This document shows positions 26,224 through 39,532 of a stretch of 64,000 nt of DNA, piece by piece. The stretch is from Chloroflexota bacterium (lineage in GTDB: Bacteria > Chloroflexota > Anaerolineae > B4-G1 > DUEL01). The stretch is taken from positions 52,242-116,241 of the forward strand of contig JADBJJ010000022.1 of NCBI GenBank assembly GCA_014874475.1, written 5' to 3'. Position 1 is the first letter of the stretch. The number at the start of each line of letters is the position of its first letter. The translations under genes and the position numbers were made by a program. The notes below the pieces were generated by a model. The model ran no database searches, was not told the origin of the DNA, and saw only the letters and a program-made list of their open reading frames with translations.

Positions 26224-27380
26224 CCTCTGCCTTCTCCTCTCACCAGACCAGCCTCAACGTCTTTCTGGGCATCCTGCTGCTGATCGCCGTGACCAACTGG
26301 CTGGCCCTGCGGCGGCTGGGGCGCTACCCTGCCCCCGCCTCAACCCCGCGCGTCTCCGTTCTGATTCCGGCTCGGAACGAGGCGAAGAACGTAGGCCCGA
26401 TGCTGGAGTCGCTCCTGGCTCAGGACTATCCCGATTTTGAGGTCGTGGTGCTGGATGACCACTCCACCGATGGGACGGGGGACATATTGGCGGCGATGGC
26501 GGCCCAAGAACCCCGCCTGCGGGTGCTGAAGGGGGAGCCCTTGCCGGAGGGGTGGCTGGGCAAGCATTGGGCCTGCTGGCAACTGGCCCAGGCCGCCACC
26601 GGAGAACTGCTCCTCTTCACCGACGCCGACACCCGATACCGTCCCGGCACCCTGCGGTCGGCAGTGGCTGCCCTTCTGGCCGAGAAAGCGGACCTGCTGA
26701 GCGGCTTTGTCCATCAGGAATTGGTCACCTGGGGCGAGCGGTTGATCGTCCCTGCGGCCTTCTGGTGCATGTACGTCTTCCTGCCCATTGCGCTGGCCCA
26801 TCGGGTGCGCTGGCCTTGGCTCTCGCTGACCAACGGTCAGTTGATGCTCTTCCGACGGGAGGCCTACCGGGACGTGGGCGGGCATGCGGCCGTCCGCACC
26901 CATCCTGTGGACGACATCGCCCTGGGCCAGCGGGTGAAGGCACAAGGTCTGCGCTGGCGCATTGTGGACGCCGGAGAGTACATTCGCTGCCGGATGTACG
27001 GCTCGTTTCGGGAGAGTGTGGAAGGGTTCAGCAAGAACCTCTTTGCTGTCTTTGACTTCCGGCTGGCCGAATACCTCTTCGTCTGGCTGTGGATGCTGGT
27101 GCTGACGTGGGAGCCCCTGGCGGTGATTCTGGGGAAAAGCATTGGACTTCCGCTCCATTCGTTTGCCCTCTGGCCGGCCGTCCTGGCCGTGGGGGAGATG
27201 TTCCTCCTGTGGGGCATTACGATGAAACGGCTCCGTTTCCCCCGCTACCTGGCCTTGTTGTACCCGGTCAGTCTGACGCTTTTTGTGGGCGTGGCGTTCC
27301 GTTCCTTGTTAAGGACAGTTTCAGGGCGGACAACCTGGAAGGGCCGCGCGCTCCCACGGCAGAGAGTAAAAATTTTATAG
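26220..27380 (+). CDS. Family 2 glycosyltransferase, membrane-bound (CrtQ/CruC/HpnB-like)
   Basis: The GT-A domain lies at about 40-270: VSVLIPARNEAKNVGPML, VVLDDHSTDGTGDIL, GWLGKHWACWQLAQAA, the metal-binding LLFTDADTRY and the DIALGQRVKAQGLRW acceptor motif. One N-terminal and three or four C-terminal membrane helices are present. The overall pattern is shared with glycosyltransferases that act on carotenoid or hopanoid lipids. The start is TTG at 26220, overlapping the PlsY stop, so the two are coupled. This suggests synthesis of a glycolipid, but the acceptor is not known. Confidence 0.8.
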   Translation: MTSAFSSHQTSLNVFLGILLLIAVTNWLALRRLGRYPAPASTPRVSVLIPARNEAKNVGPMLESLLAQDYPDFEVVVLDDHSTDGTGDILAAMAAQEPRLRVLKGEPLPEGWLGKHWACWQLAQAATGELLLFTDADTRYRPGTLRSAVAALLAEKADLLSGFVHQELVTWGERLIVPAAFWCMYVFLPIALAHRVRWPWLSLTNGQLMLFRREAYRDVGGHAAVRTHPVDDIALGQRVKAQGLRWRIVDAGEYIRCRMYGSFRESVEGFSKNLFAVFDFRLAEYLFVWLWMLVLTWEPLAVILGKSIGLPLHSFALWPAVLAVGEMFLLWGITMKRLRFPRYLALLYPVSLTLFVGVAFRSLLRTVSGRTTWKGRALPRQRVKIL

Positions 27381-27445
27381 GGACAACTGCTGTCGCAACC
27401 GATGCTGAGCCGCAGTCGCCGTTATCTTAACTACAAAGAGGTCCT

Positions 27446-28411
27446 ATGATTCGCAATCAGTGGTACGTTGTTCTGGATTCCCGGGAGGTCAAGAACTGCC
27501 CCGTCGGCGTGACGCGGATGGGGGAGAAATTGGTCTTCTGGCGGGACGGAGAGGGCCGCGTGGTCTGCTTCCGGGACCGCTGCGTTCATCGGGGGGTGGC
27601 GCTCAGCGCGGGGAAGGTGCTGCCCAATGGCCGCCTGCAGTGCCCTTTCCACGGCTTTGAGTACGACGCCTCGGGCCGGGTGACCGTCATCCCCGCTAAC
27701 AGCCGCAGCAGTCCTGTCCCGGAACGGTTCCGGGTCCACGCATACCCGACCCACGAGGCCCACGGCTTTATCTGGATTTGGTGGGGAGACGACCCACCGG
27801 CTGACCTCCAACCGCCCCGGTTCTTTGATGACCTGGAGGGCTTCCACTGCGCGCAGGCGATAGACCCCTGGGAAGCCCACTATTCCCGGGTGATAGAGAA
27901 CCAGTTGGACCCCATCCACCTGCCTTTCGTCCACCACAACACCATCGGGCGGGGGAACCGCACCATTGTGGATGGCCCGGTAGTCCGGTGGCTGGACCCC
28001 GACCGCTTCCGCGTCTACGTGGTGAGCCGGCAGGACGACGGGCGTCCACCCCTCAAGCCGGAGGAGGTGGACGTCTCGGGGCAGACGTTCTGGCTGGAGT
28101 TCATGTTCCCCAACCTCTGGCAGAACCACATCTCAAAGGATGTGCGGGTGGTGGCGGCCTTCGTGCCGGTGGACGAGGAGCACACGCTGCTCTACCTGCG
28201 CTTTTATCAGCGGTTCCTGCGGCTTCCCCTCTTCGGCGACCTGGTCGCCCGGCTGGCGATGCCCTTCAACGTCCTGGTGGCCCACCAGGACCGGCGGGTG
28301 GTGCAGACCCAACGCCCCAAACCCAGCGCTCTCCGAGGCGATGAACAGTTGGTTCAGGGCGACCGGCCGATCGTGGAATACCGCCGCAGGCGGGAAGAGT
28401 TGATGGGGTGA
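27446..28411 (+). CDS. Rieske non-heme iron oxygenase, alpha-subunit type
   Basis: The N-terminal Rieske domain has CVHRGVALSAG (C-x-H) and CPFHGFEYDASG (C-x-x-H). The catalytic domain shows ENQLDPIHLPFVHHNTIG, which gives the bridging Asp and the two iron-ligand His of mononuclear non-heme oxygenases. At 321 aa it is shorter than ring-hydroxylating dioxygenases and closer to the pheophorbide oxygenase/choline mono-oxygenase-like groups. Its substrate is unknown. A transporter gene follows 6 bases downstream, and a stand-alone Rieske ferredoxin is 2.5 kb upstream. Confidence 0.88.
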   Translation: MIRNQWYVVLDSREVKNCPVGVTRMGEKLVFWRDGEGRVVCFRDRCVHRGVALSAGKVLPNGRLQCPFHGFEYDASGRVTVIPANSRSSPVPERFRVHAYPTHEAHGFIWIWWGDDPPADLQPPRFFDDLEGFHCAQAIDPWEAHYSRVIENQLDPIHLPFVHHNTIGRGNRTIVDGPVVRWLDPDRFRVYVVSRQDDGRPPLKPEEVDVSGQTFWLEFMFPNLWQNHISKDVRVVAAFVPVDEEHTLLYLRFYQRFLRLPLFGDLVARLAMPFNVLVAHQDRRVVQTQRPKPSALRGDEQLVQGDRPIVEYRRRREELMG

Positions 28412-28417
28412 GGCGGG

Positions 28418-29632
28418 ATGCCAGATAGCCGACGGGCATTGACCCTTCTGTTTTTCTTCGTCTTTGTGGATGTCCTGGGCTTCAGCCTGATTTTGCCGCT
28501 GCTGCCGTACTACGCGGCCACCTTCGGCGCAACAGCGGAGGAAGTGGGGTTGCTCCTGGGGGCCAACGCGCTGACGCAACTCTTGGGCGCGCCGATCCTG
28601 GGCCGCCTCTCGGACCGCTACGGCCGCAAACCGATGTTGCTGTTGAGCCTGGCCGGGACGGTGGTGGGCTTTCTGATGCTGGGGCTGGCCCGCTCGCTGG
28701 CGATGCTCTTTGCCAGCCGGATTGTGGATGGCTTCCTGGGAGGCAACATCTCCCTGGCCCAGGCCTATATCAGCGATGTGACCGAGGGAAAAGAGCGGAC
28801 CAAAAGGTTTGGCTTGATCGGTGCATCCTTCGGTTTGGGCTTCATCTTTGGCCCGGCACTGGGCGGCGCGCTGGCCGGAGGCGGCGACTACGCTCTCCCG
28901 GCGCTGGTCGCGGCTGGAGTGGCGACTCTCAATTGGCTGGGCGTGCTCATCTGGCTTCCGGAGTCGTTGCCGCGCGAGGAGCGGGAGCGGCGGGCCCAGG
29001 AGCCTCGCGCCGCTTTCTCCCTCCGCGTCCTCTGGGAGTCGCTGGGTCTCCCCTGCGTGGGGCCGCTCCTGCAGACCCAATTTTTCTACAGCCTGGCCTT
29101 CGCCCTCTTTGAGACCGTCTTCGCCCTCTTCGCGCGAGAGCGGCTCAGACTGGACGCGCGCACCACCAGTTTCGTCCTCACCTATGTGGGGATTCTGGTG
29201 GTGCTGGTCCAGGGGGTGGGTATCCGGCTGCTGGTCCGCCGTTTCACCGATAAGCAAATGGTCTTCGGCGGGAGCGCTCTGCTGGCCCTTTCCTTGCTGG
29301 CTTGGGCCCTCACGCCGTCGCTGGGAGTACTGCTGATCGTACTGGCCCCGCTGGCCCTGGCTTCGGGTGTGCTGCGGGTTGCCATCAACACCGCGCTGAC
29401 CCGCTCGGTCTGGCCGGAGGAGGTCGGCGGGACTCTGGGGCTCTCCGCCGCGCTGGGGAGCCTCACCCGCGTCATCGCCCCGACGGTCGGCGGCTTCCTA
29501 ATCGGCCGGGTTGGGGCGCCGGCGCCGGGAGTGCTGGGAGCGGTACTGATGGCGTGGCTCGTCTACTACACCTGGAAGAAGGTGCTCTTTGTACCGGATA
29601 TGGCTTGCCCACTGCCGCGAGGTGCCGGCTGA
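28418..29632 (+). CDS. MFS transporter, tetracycline-efflux (TCR/Tet) type
   Basis: Twelve predicted membrane helices in 404 residues. The MFS motif A loop GRLSDRYGRKPMLLL lies between helices 2 and 3, and motif C-like GASFGLGFIFGPALGG is in helix 5, which marks the drug-proton antiporter group. It probably exports a drug or metabolite. With only 6 bases after the Rieske oxygenase gene, the two form an operon and the transporter may export its product. Confidence 0.88.
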   Translation: MPDSRRALTLLFFFVFVDVLGFSLILPLLPYYAATFGATAEEVGLLLGANALTQLLGAPILGRLSDRYGRKPMLLLSLAGTVVGFLMLGLARSLAMLFASRIVDGFLGGNISLAQAYISDVTEGKERTKRFGLIGASFGLGFIFGPALGGALAGGGDYALPALVAAGVATLNWLGVLIWLPESLPREERERRAQEPRAAFSLRVLWESLGLPCVGPLLQTQFFYSLAFALFETVFALFARERLRLDARTTSFVLTYVGILVVLVQGVGIRLLVRRFTDKQMVFGGSALLALSLLAWALTPSLGVLLIVLAPLALASGVLRVAINTALTRSVWPEEVGGTLGLSAALGSLTRVIAPTVGGFLIGRVGAPAPGVLGAVLMAWLVYYTWKKVLFVPDMACPLPRGAG

Positions 29633-29893
29633 TCGGGATAACGGCCCACGTCGGAGAGCCGCTCCAGTCCGTTGCCGGATATGGTTATCCGGAAGGCCTG
29701 TCCTGCGTGAGTTCAAGGGGAAATTGCCCTGTTGCAATGGTTGGAAAAATGTGGCATATATAGCGGTATGGAAAGAGAGCCCTTTCGTATAGGGTAACCA
29801 GCACGCCGATCACCGGGATAGTCAGTTTTTGCCAAAATATTTTCATCCCAAGAGCCCGTATACCTTTGAATCTTTCCGGAGGACAACCTACTG
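29633..29893. other. Intergenic region upstream of the lipoate cluster
   Basis: No gene is seen. A perfect hairpin CCGGATA/TATCCGG lies at 29675-29692 with a TGGT loop and could terminate the MFS transcript. The segment 29740-29870 is AT-rich for this genome and probably holds the promoter of the next operon, but I cannot pick a convincing -35/-10 pair. Confidence 0.4.
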
Positions 29894-31480
29894 ATGGAAA
29901 CCTGGCGTCTACTGGATACTGGTCACCGCTCTGCCGCAGAAAATATGGCGCTGGATGAGGTCATTCTGACCGCCCGAAGCAGGGGCTGGGCGCCCAACAC
30001 CCTGCGTTTTTTACAGTTTTACCCTCGCTGCACCCTCGTCGGCTATCACCAGGCTGTGGAGCAGGAAATCCGCGTCGCCTATTGCCGCCAGCACGGCATT
30101 GAGATTAACCGCCGTCTGACCGGCGGCGGGGCCCTTTTTTGGGACGAAACCCAGATCGGATGGGAGATTTTTGCCTCTCAGCAGGACCCGCGCTTCGCTC
30201 TACCTCCGGAAGTGCTCTACGAGCGGCTGTGTCGGGGAGCGATCCGCGGGCTGGAGAAACTGGGCGTCCGCGCGGCTTTCCGTCCCAGGAACGACATAGA
30301 GGTCCGGGGACGGAAAATCTCCGGCACTGGAGGCACCAGCCTGGACGGCGCGTTCCTCTTCCAGGGCACCTTGCTGGTGAATTTTGACGTGGACACGATG
30401 CTGCGGGCCCTCTGGATTCCCACGGAGAAACTCAAGGACAAAGAGATCGCCTCGGTGCGGGAGCGGGTTACCTGCCTGGCGTGGGAATTGCCCGCCGTCC
30501 CGTCGTCCGAGGAAATCAAGGCAGCGCTGGCGGAAGGCTTTGCCGAGGTGCTGGGGGTCCGCTTTGAGCCGGCGCCCCTTTCCCCCTGCGAGGAGGACTT
30601 GCTGGCTCAGCGGTTGCCCTTCTTTCAGTCGGACGAATGGGTCTACGGGACGCGCCGCGCCTTAAGCCGTCGGGGAGACCTGCGGGCGCTCTACAAGAGT
30701 CCCGGCGGCCTGATTCGCGTCTCCCTGATTGTGGATTACCAGATGCGGTACATCCGGGAGGCGTTTATCACCGGCGACTTTTTCGCCTATCCCCGTCGGG
30801 CCATCCTGGACTTGGAAGCCGCGCTGAAAGGAGTGCCGATAGATGCCGGCGCTCTGCAGGCAACGGTGGAGGATTTCTTCACTCGCTGCCAAGCCCACAT
30901 GCCCGGGGTCTCTCCCGCCGACATCGTGCGCACGCTGCAACAGGCGCTGGAGAAAATCACCTACACCGCCTACGACATCCGCCCGGAAGAGGTCAACAGT
31001 GTCTTCTCCGTCGTCAGGCCGTTGCCGGAAATTATGGACATGCCTTCGCCGCAGCCCCCGGCCCTGTTACTGCCTTACTGCGCCAAGATGCTCACCTGTC
31101 CTCTACGGTATCAGGCCGGATGCACTTTGTGCGGCGGCTGCGATATCAGCGAGGCGTATCACATAGCGGAGAAGTACGGCCTGCGACCGATCACCATCCA
31201 GAACTACGAGATGCTGGAAGAGGTCCTGCGGGAGTTGAAACGGGAGGGCGCGACCTTTTTCATCGGCACCTGCTGTGAGGCCTTCTATGCCAAACATCGG
31301 GACGATTTTGAGCGGATCGGCCTGCCGGGCATCCTGGTGGACGTAGATAACACCACCTGCTACGATTTGGGCCGGGAGGAAGATGCCTACCAGGGCCGTT
31401 TTGATAAACAGACTTCCCTGAAATTGGACCTTCTGGAACGGGTGGTTGCGCGGATGGGGAAGAATGGCCGAACGGGTTGA
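29894..31480 (+). CDS. Lipoate/octanoate-protein ligase (LplA plus LplB-like domains) fused to DUF116
   Basis: Residues 1-235 are a biotin/lipoate ligase domain with INRRLTGGGALFWDE and the catalytic Lys 141 in KISGTGG. Residues about 245-350 match the accessory (LplB-like) domain: SDEWVYGTRRAL, PGGLIRVSLIVDYQ. Residues about 370-520 are DUF116, with a dense cysteine set: CAKMLTC, GCTLCGGCD, GTCCEAFY and TTCYDLG, likely to hold an iron-sulfur or zinc site. The ATG follows TCCGGAGGACAAC. The next three genes encode an FAD reductase and two radical SAM proteins. I infer that this ligase charges apo-proteins for sulfur insertion. The DUF116 fusion is the unusual part. Confidence 0.82.
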   Translation: METWRLLDTGHRSAAENMALDEVILTARSRGWAPNTLRFLQFYPRCTLVGYHQAVEQEIRVAYCRQHGIEINRRLTGGGALFWDETQIGWEIFASQQDPRFALPPEVLYERLCRGAIRGLEKLGVRAAFRPRNDIEVRGRKISGTGGTSLDGAFLFQGTLLVNFDVDTMLRALWIPTEKLKDKEIASVRERVTCLAWELPAVPSSEEIKAALAEGFAEVLGVRFEPAPLSPCEEDLLAQRLPFFQSDEWVYGTRRALSRRGDLRALYKSPGGLIRVSLIVDYQMRYIREAFITGDFFAYPRRAILDLEAALKGVPIDAGALQATVEDFFTRCQAHMPGVSPADIVRTLQQALEKITYTAYDIRPEEVNSVFSVVRPLPEIMDMPSPQPPALLLPYCAKMLTCPLRYQAGCTLCGGCDISEAYHIAEKYGLRPITIQNYEMLEEVLRELKREGATFFIGTCCEAFYAKHRDDFERIGLPGILVDVDNTTCYDLGREEDAYQGRFDKQTSLKLDLLERVVARMGKNGRTG

Positions 31481-32525
31481 CCTTCTGGTCGTGGGTGCAG
31501 GGCCAGCGGGCGCTACGGCGGCCCGGTTCGCTGCCCAGGAAGGGCTGCGGGTTTTGCTGGTGGAACAGCGGCCCACCATTGGCTGGCCGGTGCAGTGTGC
31601 CGAGTATATCCCGGCCCAGATAGGGATGTACGTCCCGGTGCCGGAGCGCTGTATCGCCCAGCGCGTCCGCACGATGCGGACTCACCTGCCCAACGGTGAG
31701 ATTGCTGAGATATCTGCGCCGGGCTATGTGCTTCATCGCGCCCTCTTTGACCAATCCCTGGCCATCGCCGCTCGTCGGGCCGGCGCGGAAATCTGGACCG
31801 CCGCCCGAGCCATTGAGCGTACCGAGCGCGGCGTCCTGGTCCGCCGAGGGGGGAGGACGGTCGTCGTGGAAGCCCAGGTGGTGCTCGGTGCCGACGGTCC
31901 CCTCTCCACCGTCGGGCGCTGGATCGGGCAGACCGTTTCGGAAGTGGTGGAGTCCCTGCAGGTAGAGGTGGTCCTGCCCGCGCCCCAGGAGGCTACTTCC
32001 GTCTACTTCGCCCCGGCCTATCCGGGCGGATATGCGTGGGTCTTTCCCAAAGGGGAGACGGCTAACGTGGGGGTGGGGGTCCGCCGATCTATGGGGGGCG
32101 ACCCCCGGCTTGCGCTGGAGCATTTCCTGGACCGGTTGGGCATCGGCTGGGGAGCGGTCGTGGGCCGAACGGGGGGCCTGATTCCCTGTGGGGGCCCCGT
32201 CGCCCGAATGGTGGCCGATTCTATCTTGCTGGCCGGAGACGCGGCCGGACAGACCCATCCGATCACCGGTGCGGGCATCTTTGCCGCCGTTGTCGGGGGG
32301 ATGCTGGCCGGTCAAGCCGCCGCCCGGGCGGTGAAAGCCGGTGACCTTTCTATCCTGCAGACGTATGAGGCGGAGTGGGCCTCTTTTATGGCCGGTCCGC
32401 TCCGGCACGCCCTGCAGAAGCGCCGCCAGATGGAAGGCGCCTGGACCGACGATCTGGAGGGCCTCAGCGCGCTGATCCGGCAGACCTGGATCGCATTCCG
32501 TGATTATGCCCGTCGGAAGGATTAA
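31464..32525 (+). CDS. FAD-dependent reductase of the geranylgeranyl-reductase family (LipT-like by context)
   Basis: The 353-residue flavoprotein begins with LLVVGAGPAGATAARFAAQ, the FAD dinucleotide loop, and has the second FAD motif ILLAGDAAGQTHPITGAG. The middle segment YAWVFPKGETANVGVGVR is typical of geranylgeranyl/digeranylgeranyl reductases. I start at ATG 31464, behind GGATGGGGAAGA; it overlaps the ligase gene by 17 bases. A flavoprotein of this family, called LipT, accompanies the LipS1/LipS2 radical SAM enzymes in other organisms, which is why I suggest that role. A lipid-saturating reductase is the alternative. Confidence 0.78.
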   Translation: MAERVDLLVVGAGPAGATAARFAAQEGLRVLLVEQRPTIGWPVQCAEYIPAQIGMYVPVPERCIAQRVRTMRTHLPNGEIAEISAPGYVLHRALFDQSLAIAARRAGAEIWTAARAIERTERGVLVRRGGRTVVVEAQVVLGADGPLSTVGRWIGQTVSEVVESLQVEVVLPAPQEATSVYFAPAYPGGYAWVFPKGETANVGVGVRRSMGGDPRLALEHFLDRLGIGWGAVVGRTGGLIPCGGPVARMVADSILLAGDAAGQTHPITGAGIFAAVVGGMLAGQAAARAVKAGDLSILQTYEAEWASFMAGPLRHALQKRRQMEGAWTDDLEGLSALIRQTWIAFRDYARRKD

Positions 32526-32564
32526 CGGAACCGTCACCACTCTGTTTGCGGGAGAGAAGAAGCA

Positions 32565-33584
32565 ATGGAAAGCCCCGAATACGTCCAAATCAGCACTGCC
32601 GCATCTATGGCGTTGGGCTATCAGCCCGCGATGTTTCGCCGCAATGCCTGCTTGACCGGTCTGAACTTGCTGGTCACGTACCCGGAGGGGTGCGCGGCCC
32701 GTTGTGCGTATTGCGGCCTGCACCGCGAGCGCAGGGTCCAGCCGGAGAAGCGCACTTTTATTCGCGTCGGCTGGCCCACTTATCCGCTGGACGACGTCAT
32801 TGAGCGCCTCAACCGGAACGGCCATTCCCTGCGCCGGGTCTGTGTGGGGATGATTACCCACCGGCGGGCCTTTGAAGACATGAACACCATTATCCGGCGC
32901 TTCCGGGAGGAGAGCGACCGTCCGATCAGCGCCCTTATCAGCCCCACGCTGATCCGGGACTTGAGCCGTCTGGCCGAGGTGAAGGAGGCGGGGGCCGATA
33001 TGGTGGGGATCGCGGTGGACGCAGCCACGCCGGAACTCTTTGCCCGCTTCCGGGGGCCGGAAGTGAATGGGCCGCATCGCTGGGAGCACTACTGGGCGAC
33101 GGTGGAAGAGGCGGTCCGGCTCTTCGGCCCCTTTAAGGTCGGGGTGCACCTCATCGTCGGTCTGGGGGAGACGGAGCAGGAGATGCTCCAGACCATCCAG
33201 AGGGCGCATGATATGGGCGCCCATACGCATCTGTTCTCTTTCTTCCCCGAGGCGGGCTCGCTGATGGAGCATCATCCCCAGCCCCCTTTCGGTCAGTACC
33301 GGCGCGTCCAACTGGGCCGCTACATCATCAACAACGGCTACGGCCGGGTGGAGCCGATGACCTTCAACGAGGCCGGACAGGTGGTGGATTTCGGGGTGCC
33401 GGTAGAGGACCTGATCCGTTACGGCGAGCCGTTTATGACCTCCGGCTGTCCCGGCCCCGACGGGCGCGTAGCCTGTAACCGGCCCTTCGGCAACGAGCGC
33501 GCGGGCGCCCCGATGCGCAACTACCCCTTCCTCCCAGAACCGGAGGATGTGGAACTGATCCGCTATCAGTTGCGGGAGTACTGA
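32565..33584 (+). CDS. Radical SAM protein of the LipS1/LipS2 lipoate synthase type (first of pair)
   Basis: The 339-residue protein carries the radical SAM cluster motif CAARCAYC (C43, C47, C50) after RRNACLTGLNLLVTYPEG. A C-terminal pair of Cys (SGCPGPDG, VACNRPFG) and others could ligand an auxiliary cluster, as needed for sulfur insertion. It resembles BioB/LipA-like radical SAM proteins but is not classical LipA. The neighbours are a lipoate ligase, an FAD reductase and another radical SAM protein, which match the described LipS1/LipS2 system. I cannot say with confidence which of the two this one is. Confidence 0.7.
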   Translation: MESPEYVQISTAASMALGYQPAMFRRNACLTGLNLLVTYPEGCAARCAYCGLHRERRVQPEKRTFIRVGWPTYPLDDVIERLNRNGHSLRRVCVGMITHRRAFEDMNTIIRRFREESDRPISALISPTLIRDLSRLAEVKEAGADMVGIAVDAATPELFARFRGPEVNGPHRWEHYWATVEEAVRLFGPFKVGVHLIVGLGETEQEMLQTIQRAHDMGAHTHLFSFFPEAGSLMEHHPQPPFGQYRRVQLGRYIINNGYGRVEPMTFNEAGQVVDFGVPVEDLIRYGEPFMTSGCPGPDGRVACNRPFGNERAGAPMRNYPFLPEPEDVELIRYQLREY

Positions 33585-33636
33585 GTCCGGAGGGCTGCTG
33601 CTATGCCCGCCGACCCACACCTGTGAGAGAGACCGA

Positions 33637-34647
33637 ATGTCCGAAGTTTCACGGCGAGAGATAGAGGCGCTCTTTGCCCGTCCGTGGGAGGAACTGCAAC
33701 CCGCGGCGTGGGAGGTGCGAAAAACGCACCACCCGGACGTCCTGGCCTTTGGCGTACCGGGGGCAAAGCGGTATGGCACCGAACATTACTGTAACACGCC
33801 TCACCGTTTCGCCGCGGTCAGCCTGACGGGGCGGGATTGCCGCCTGAAGTGTGAGCACTGCCGGGGACATCTCCTGGAGACGATGTGGCCGGTCTCCTCC
33901 CCTTCGGCGCTGCTCGCCCTGGCGAAGCGGTTGATGGCCCAGGGATGTGCAGGTCTCCTGATCAGCGGCGGCGCGGACGAGAACGGCGCCGTCCCTCTTC
34001 AGCCCTACCTTCCGGCGCTGGCCTGGCTGAAGGAGCAGGGGTTGCGCGTCATCGTTCATACCGGTCTCCCGGACCGGAAAACGGTGGAGGGCCTGCGGGC
34101 GGCGGGGGTGGACCAGGTGCTGCTGGACGTTGTGGGCGACGAGGAGACGATCCGGCAGGTCCTTCATCTCAACCGCTCACCGGAGGACTATGCGGAGGCG
34201 CTGGCGCTTCTGCGGGAGCAGGGGGTCCCCGTGGCGCCTCATATCATCGTTGGCCTCCATTTCGGACAACTGCGGGGAGAGTTCGCCGCCCTGGAGATCG
34301 TCCGCAGAGCCGGCGCCGATGTCGTGGTTTTCGTTGTCCTGCGACCACTCCCCGGCACGCCTATGGCCCATCTTCCGCCCGTCGTTCCCGAGATGGTGGG
34401 GCGGTTGATTGCCGTCGCCCGTCTGCTCTTTCCTACCGTACCGATCACCCTGGGCTGTGCTCGCCCCTCGGGGCTGGCCAAAGGGGAGATGGAGCGCATG
34501 GCGGTCCTGGCGGGTGTCAACAGCGTTGCCTATCCCGACCCGTCCACCGTCCTCCTGGCGGAGAGACTCGGGCTGCGCAGCGCGTTCGCTGAGACCTGCT
34601 GCACGCTGGCGGTCTTCTCTGAATTGGACTCCCCATCCGGCCCCTGA
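33637..34647 (+). CDS. Radical SAM protein of the LipS1/LipS2 lipoate synthase type (second of pair)
   Basis: The 336-residue protein has its cluster motif as CRLKCEHC (C68, C72, C75), followed by RGHLLETMWPV. The barrel segments LLISGGADENG and HIIVGLHFGQLRGEF follow. The upstream YCNTPHRFAAVSLTG and the late ETCCTLAVF provide further Cys residues for an auxiliary cluster. It starts 52 bases after the first radical SAM gene and ends the cluster. By context it should add the second sulfur atom to a protein-bound octanoyl chain. The function is inferred from family and neighbours, not from any single residue. Confidence 0.7.
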   Translation: MSEVSRREIEALFARPWEELQPAAWEVRKTHHPDVLAFGVPGAKRYGTEHYCNTPHRFAAVSLTGRDCRLKCEHCRGHLLETMWPVSSPSALLALAKRLMAQGCAGLLISGGADENGAVPLQPYLPALAWLKEQGLRVIVHTGLPDRKTVEGLRAAGVDQVLLDVVGDEETIRQVLHLNRSPEDYAEALALLREQGVPVAPHIIVGLHFGQLRGEFAALEIVRRAGADVVVFVVLRPLPGTPMAHLPPVVPEMVGRLIAVARLLFPTVPITLGCARPSGLAKGEMERMAVLAGVNSVAYPDPSTVLLAERLGLRSAFAETCCTLAVFSELDSPSGP

Positions 34648-34868
34648 GCGGCGAGCGCCCGGCGCGGTGGTGAAAATCGCCCCCGGTGGGCCCGCCTTCG
34701 GGCCAGGTCGGGGATATTTTTGCCCGGTTTCAACCTGCTGATTGGGGAGGCCGCTCCCTTCCCCGTCGGCGGGTGCGGCTGATGGGGGGTGGTGGCCCCC
34801 TTGCCTTTTGCTATTTTCGTCCGTATCTGGTAAAATGTTCCCAGCGCCGTTCCCGCAGGAGGTGGACA
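34648..34868. other. Intergenic region after the lipoate cluster
   Basis: GGGCCCGCCTTCGGGCC (about 34688-34704) is a short GC hairpin that may end the lipoate-cluster transcript. The rest is GC-rich until the AT-rich promoter at 34808. Confidence 0.4.
34808..34836 (+). promoter_or_regulatory. Upstream promoter P1 before the CHAT-TPR gene
   Basis: TTGCTA (34808-34813), 17-base spacer, TAAAAT (34831-34836). It is followed by a ribosome-binding site and a 41-codon reading frame. Confidence 0.6.
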
Positions 34869-34994
34869 TGTCCCCAAAAAGCACCGAAGGCCGATTTCCC
34901 ATCGGCGCATTGGCGGCCCTCGCCCTGACGGTGACCTTCACCCCGAAGGGATTTGGCAGCCTGCGAACCGGTTGTATAATCGGTGTTAGATGAT
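34869..34994 (+). CDS. Possible small hydrophobic peptide (41 aa)
   Basis: ATG at 34869 stands behind CAGGAGGTGGAC and opens a frame of 41 codons ending TGA. The peptide begins MSPKSTEGRFPIGALAALAL and has one hydrophobic stretch. It lies between promoter P1 and the CHAT gene, and promoter P2 lies within its end. It may be a leader peptide or only spacer; I recognise no family. Confidence 0.35.
34953..34980 (+). promoter_or_regulatory. Proximal promoter P2 of the CHAT-TPR gene
   Basis: TTGGCA (34953-34958), 16-base spacer, TATAAT (34975-34980). The gene's ATG is 43 bases downstream with AAGGAGG at 35011-35017. Confidence 0.68.
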
Positions 34995-35023
34995 GGTCCC
35001 CGTTGCTTGCAAGGAGGCCGGCT

Positions 35024-39528
<4,505 letters not shown>

Positions 39529-39532
<4 letters not shown>

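Noticed and set aside
29829..29864. TTGCCA...TATACC as promoter of the lipoate cluster
   Set aside because: The spacing is 24 bases, too long for a sigma-70 promoter.
31260..33779. Antisense open frame of 839 codons across the lipoate cluster
   Set aside because: It mirrors the codon pattern of three well-supported plus-strand genes in GC-rich DNA, shows no domain and is full of Pro, Arg and His as shadows are.
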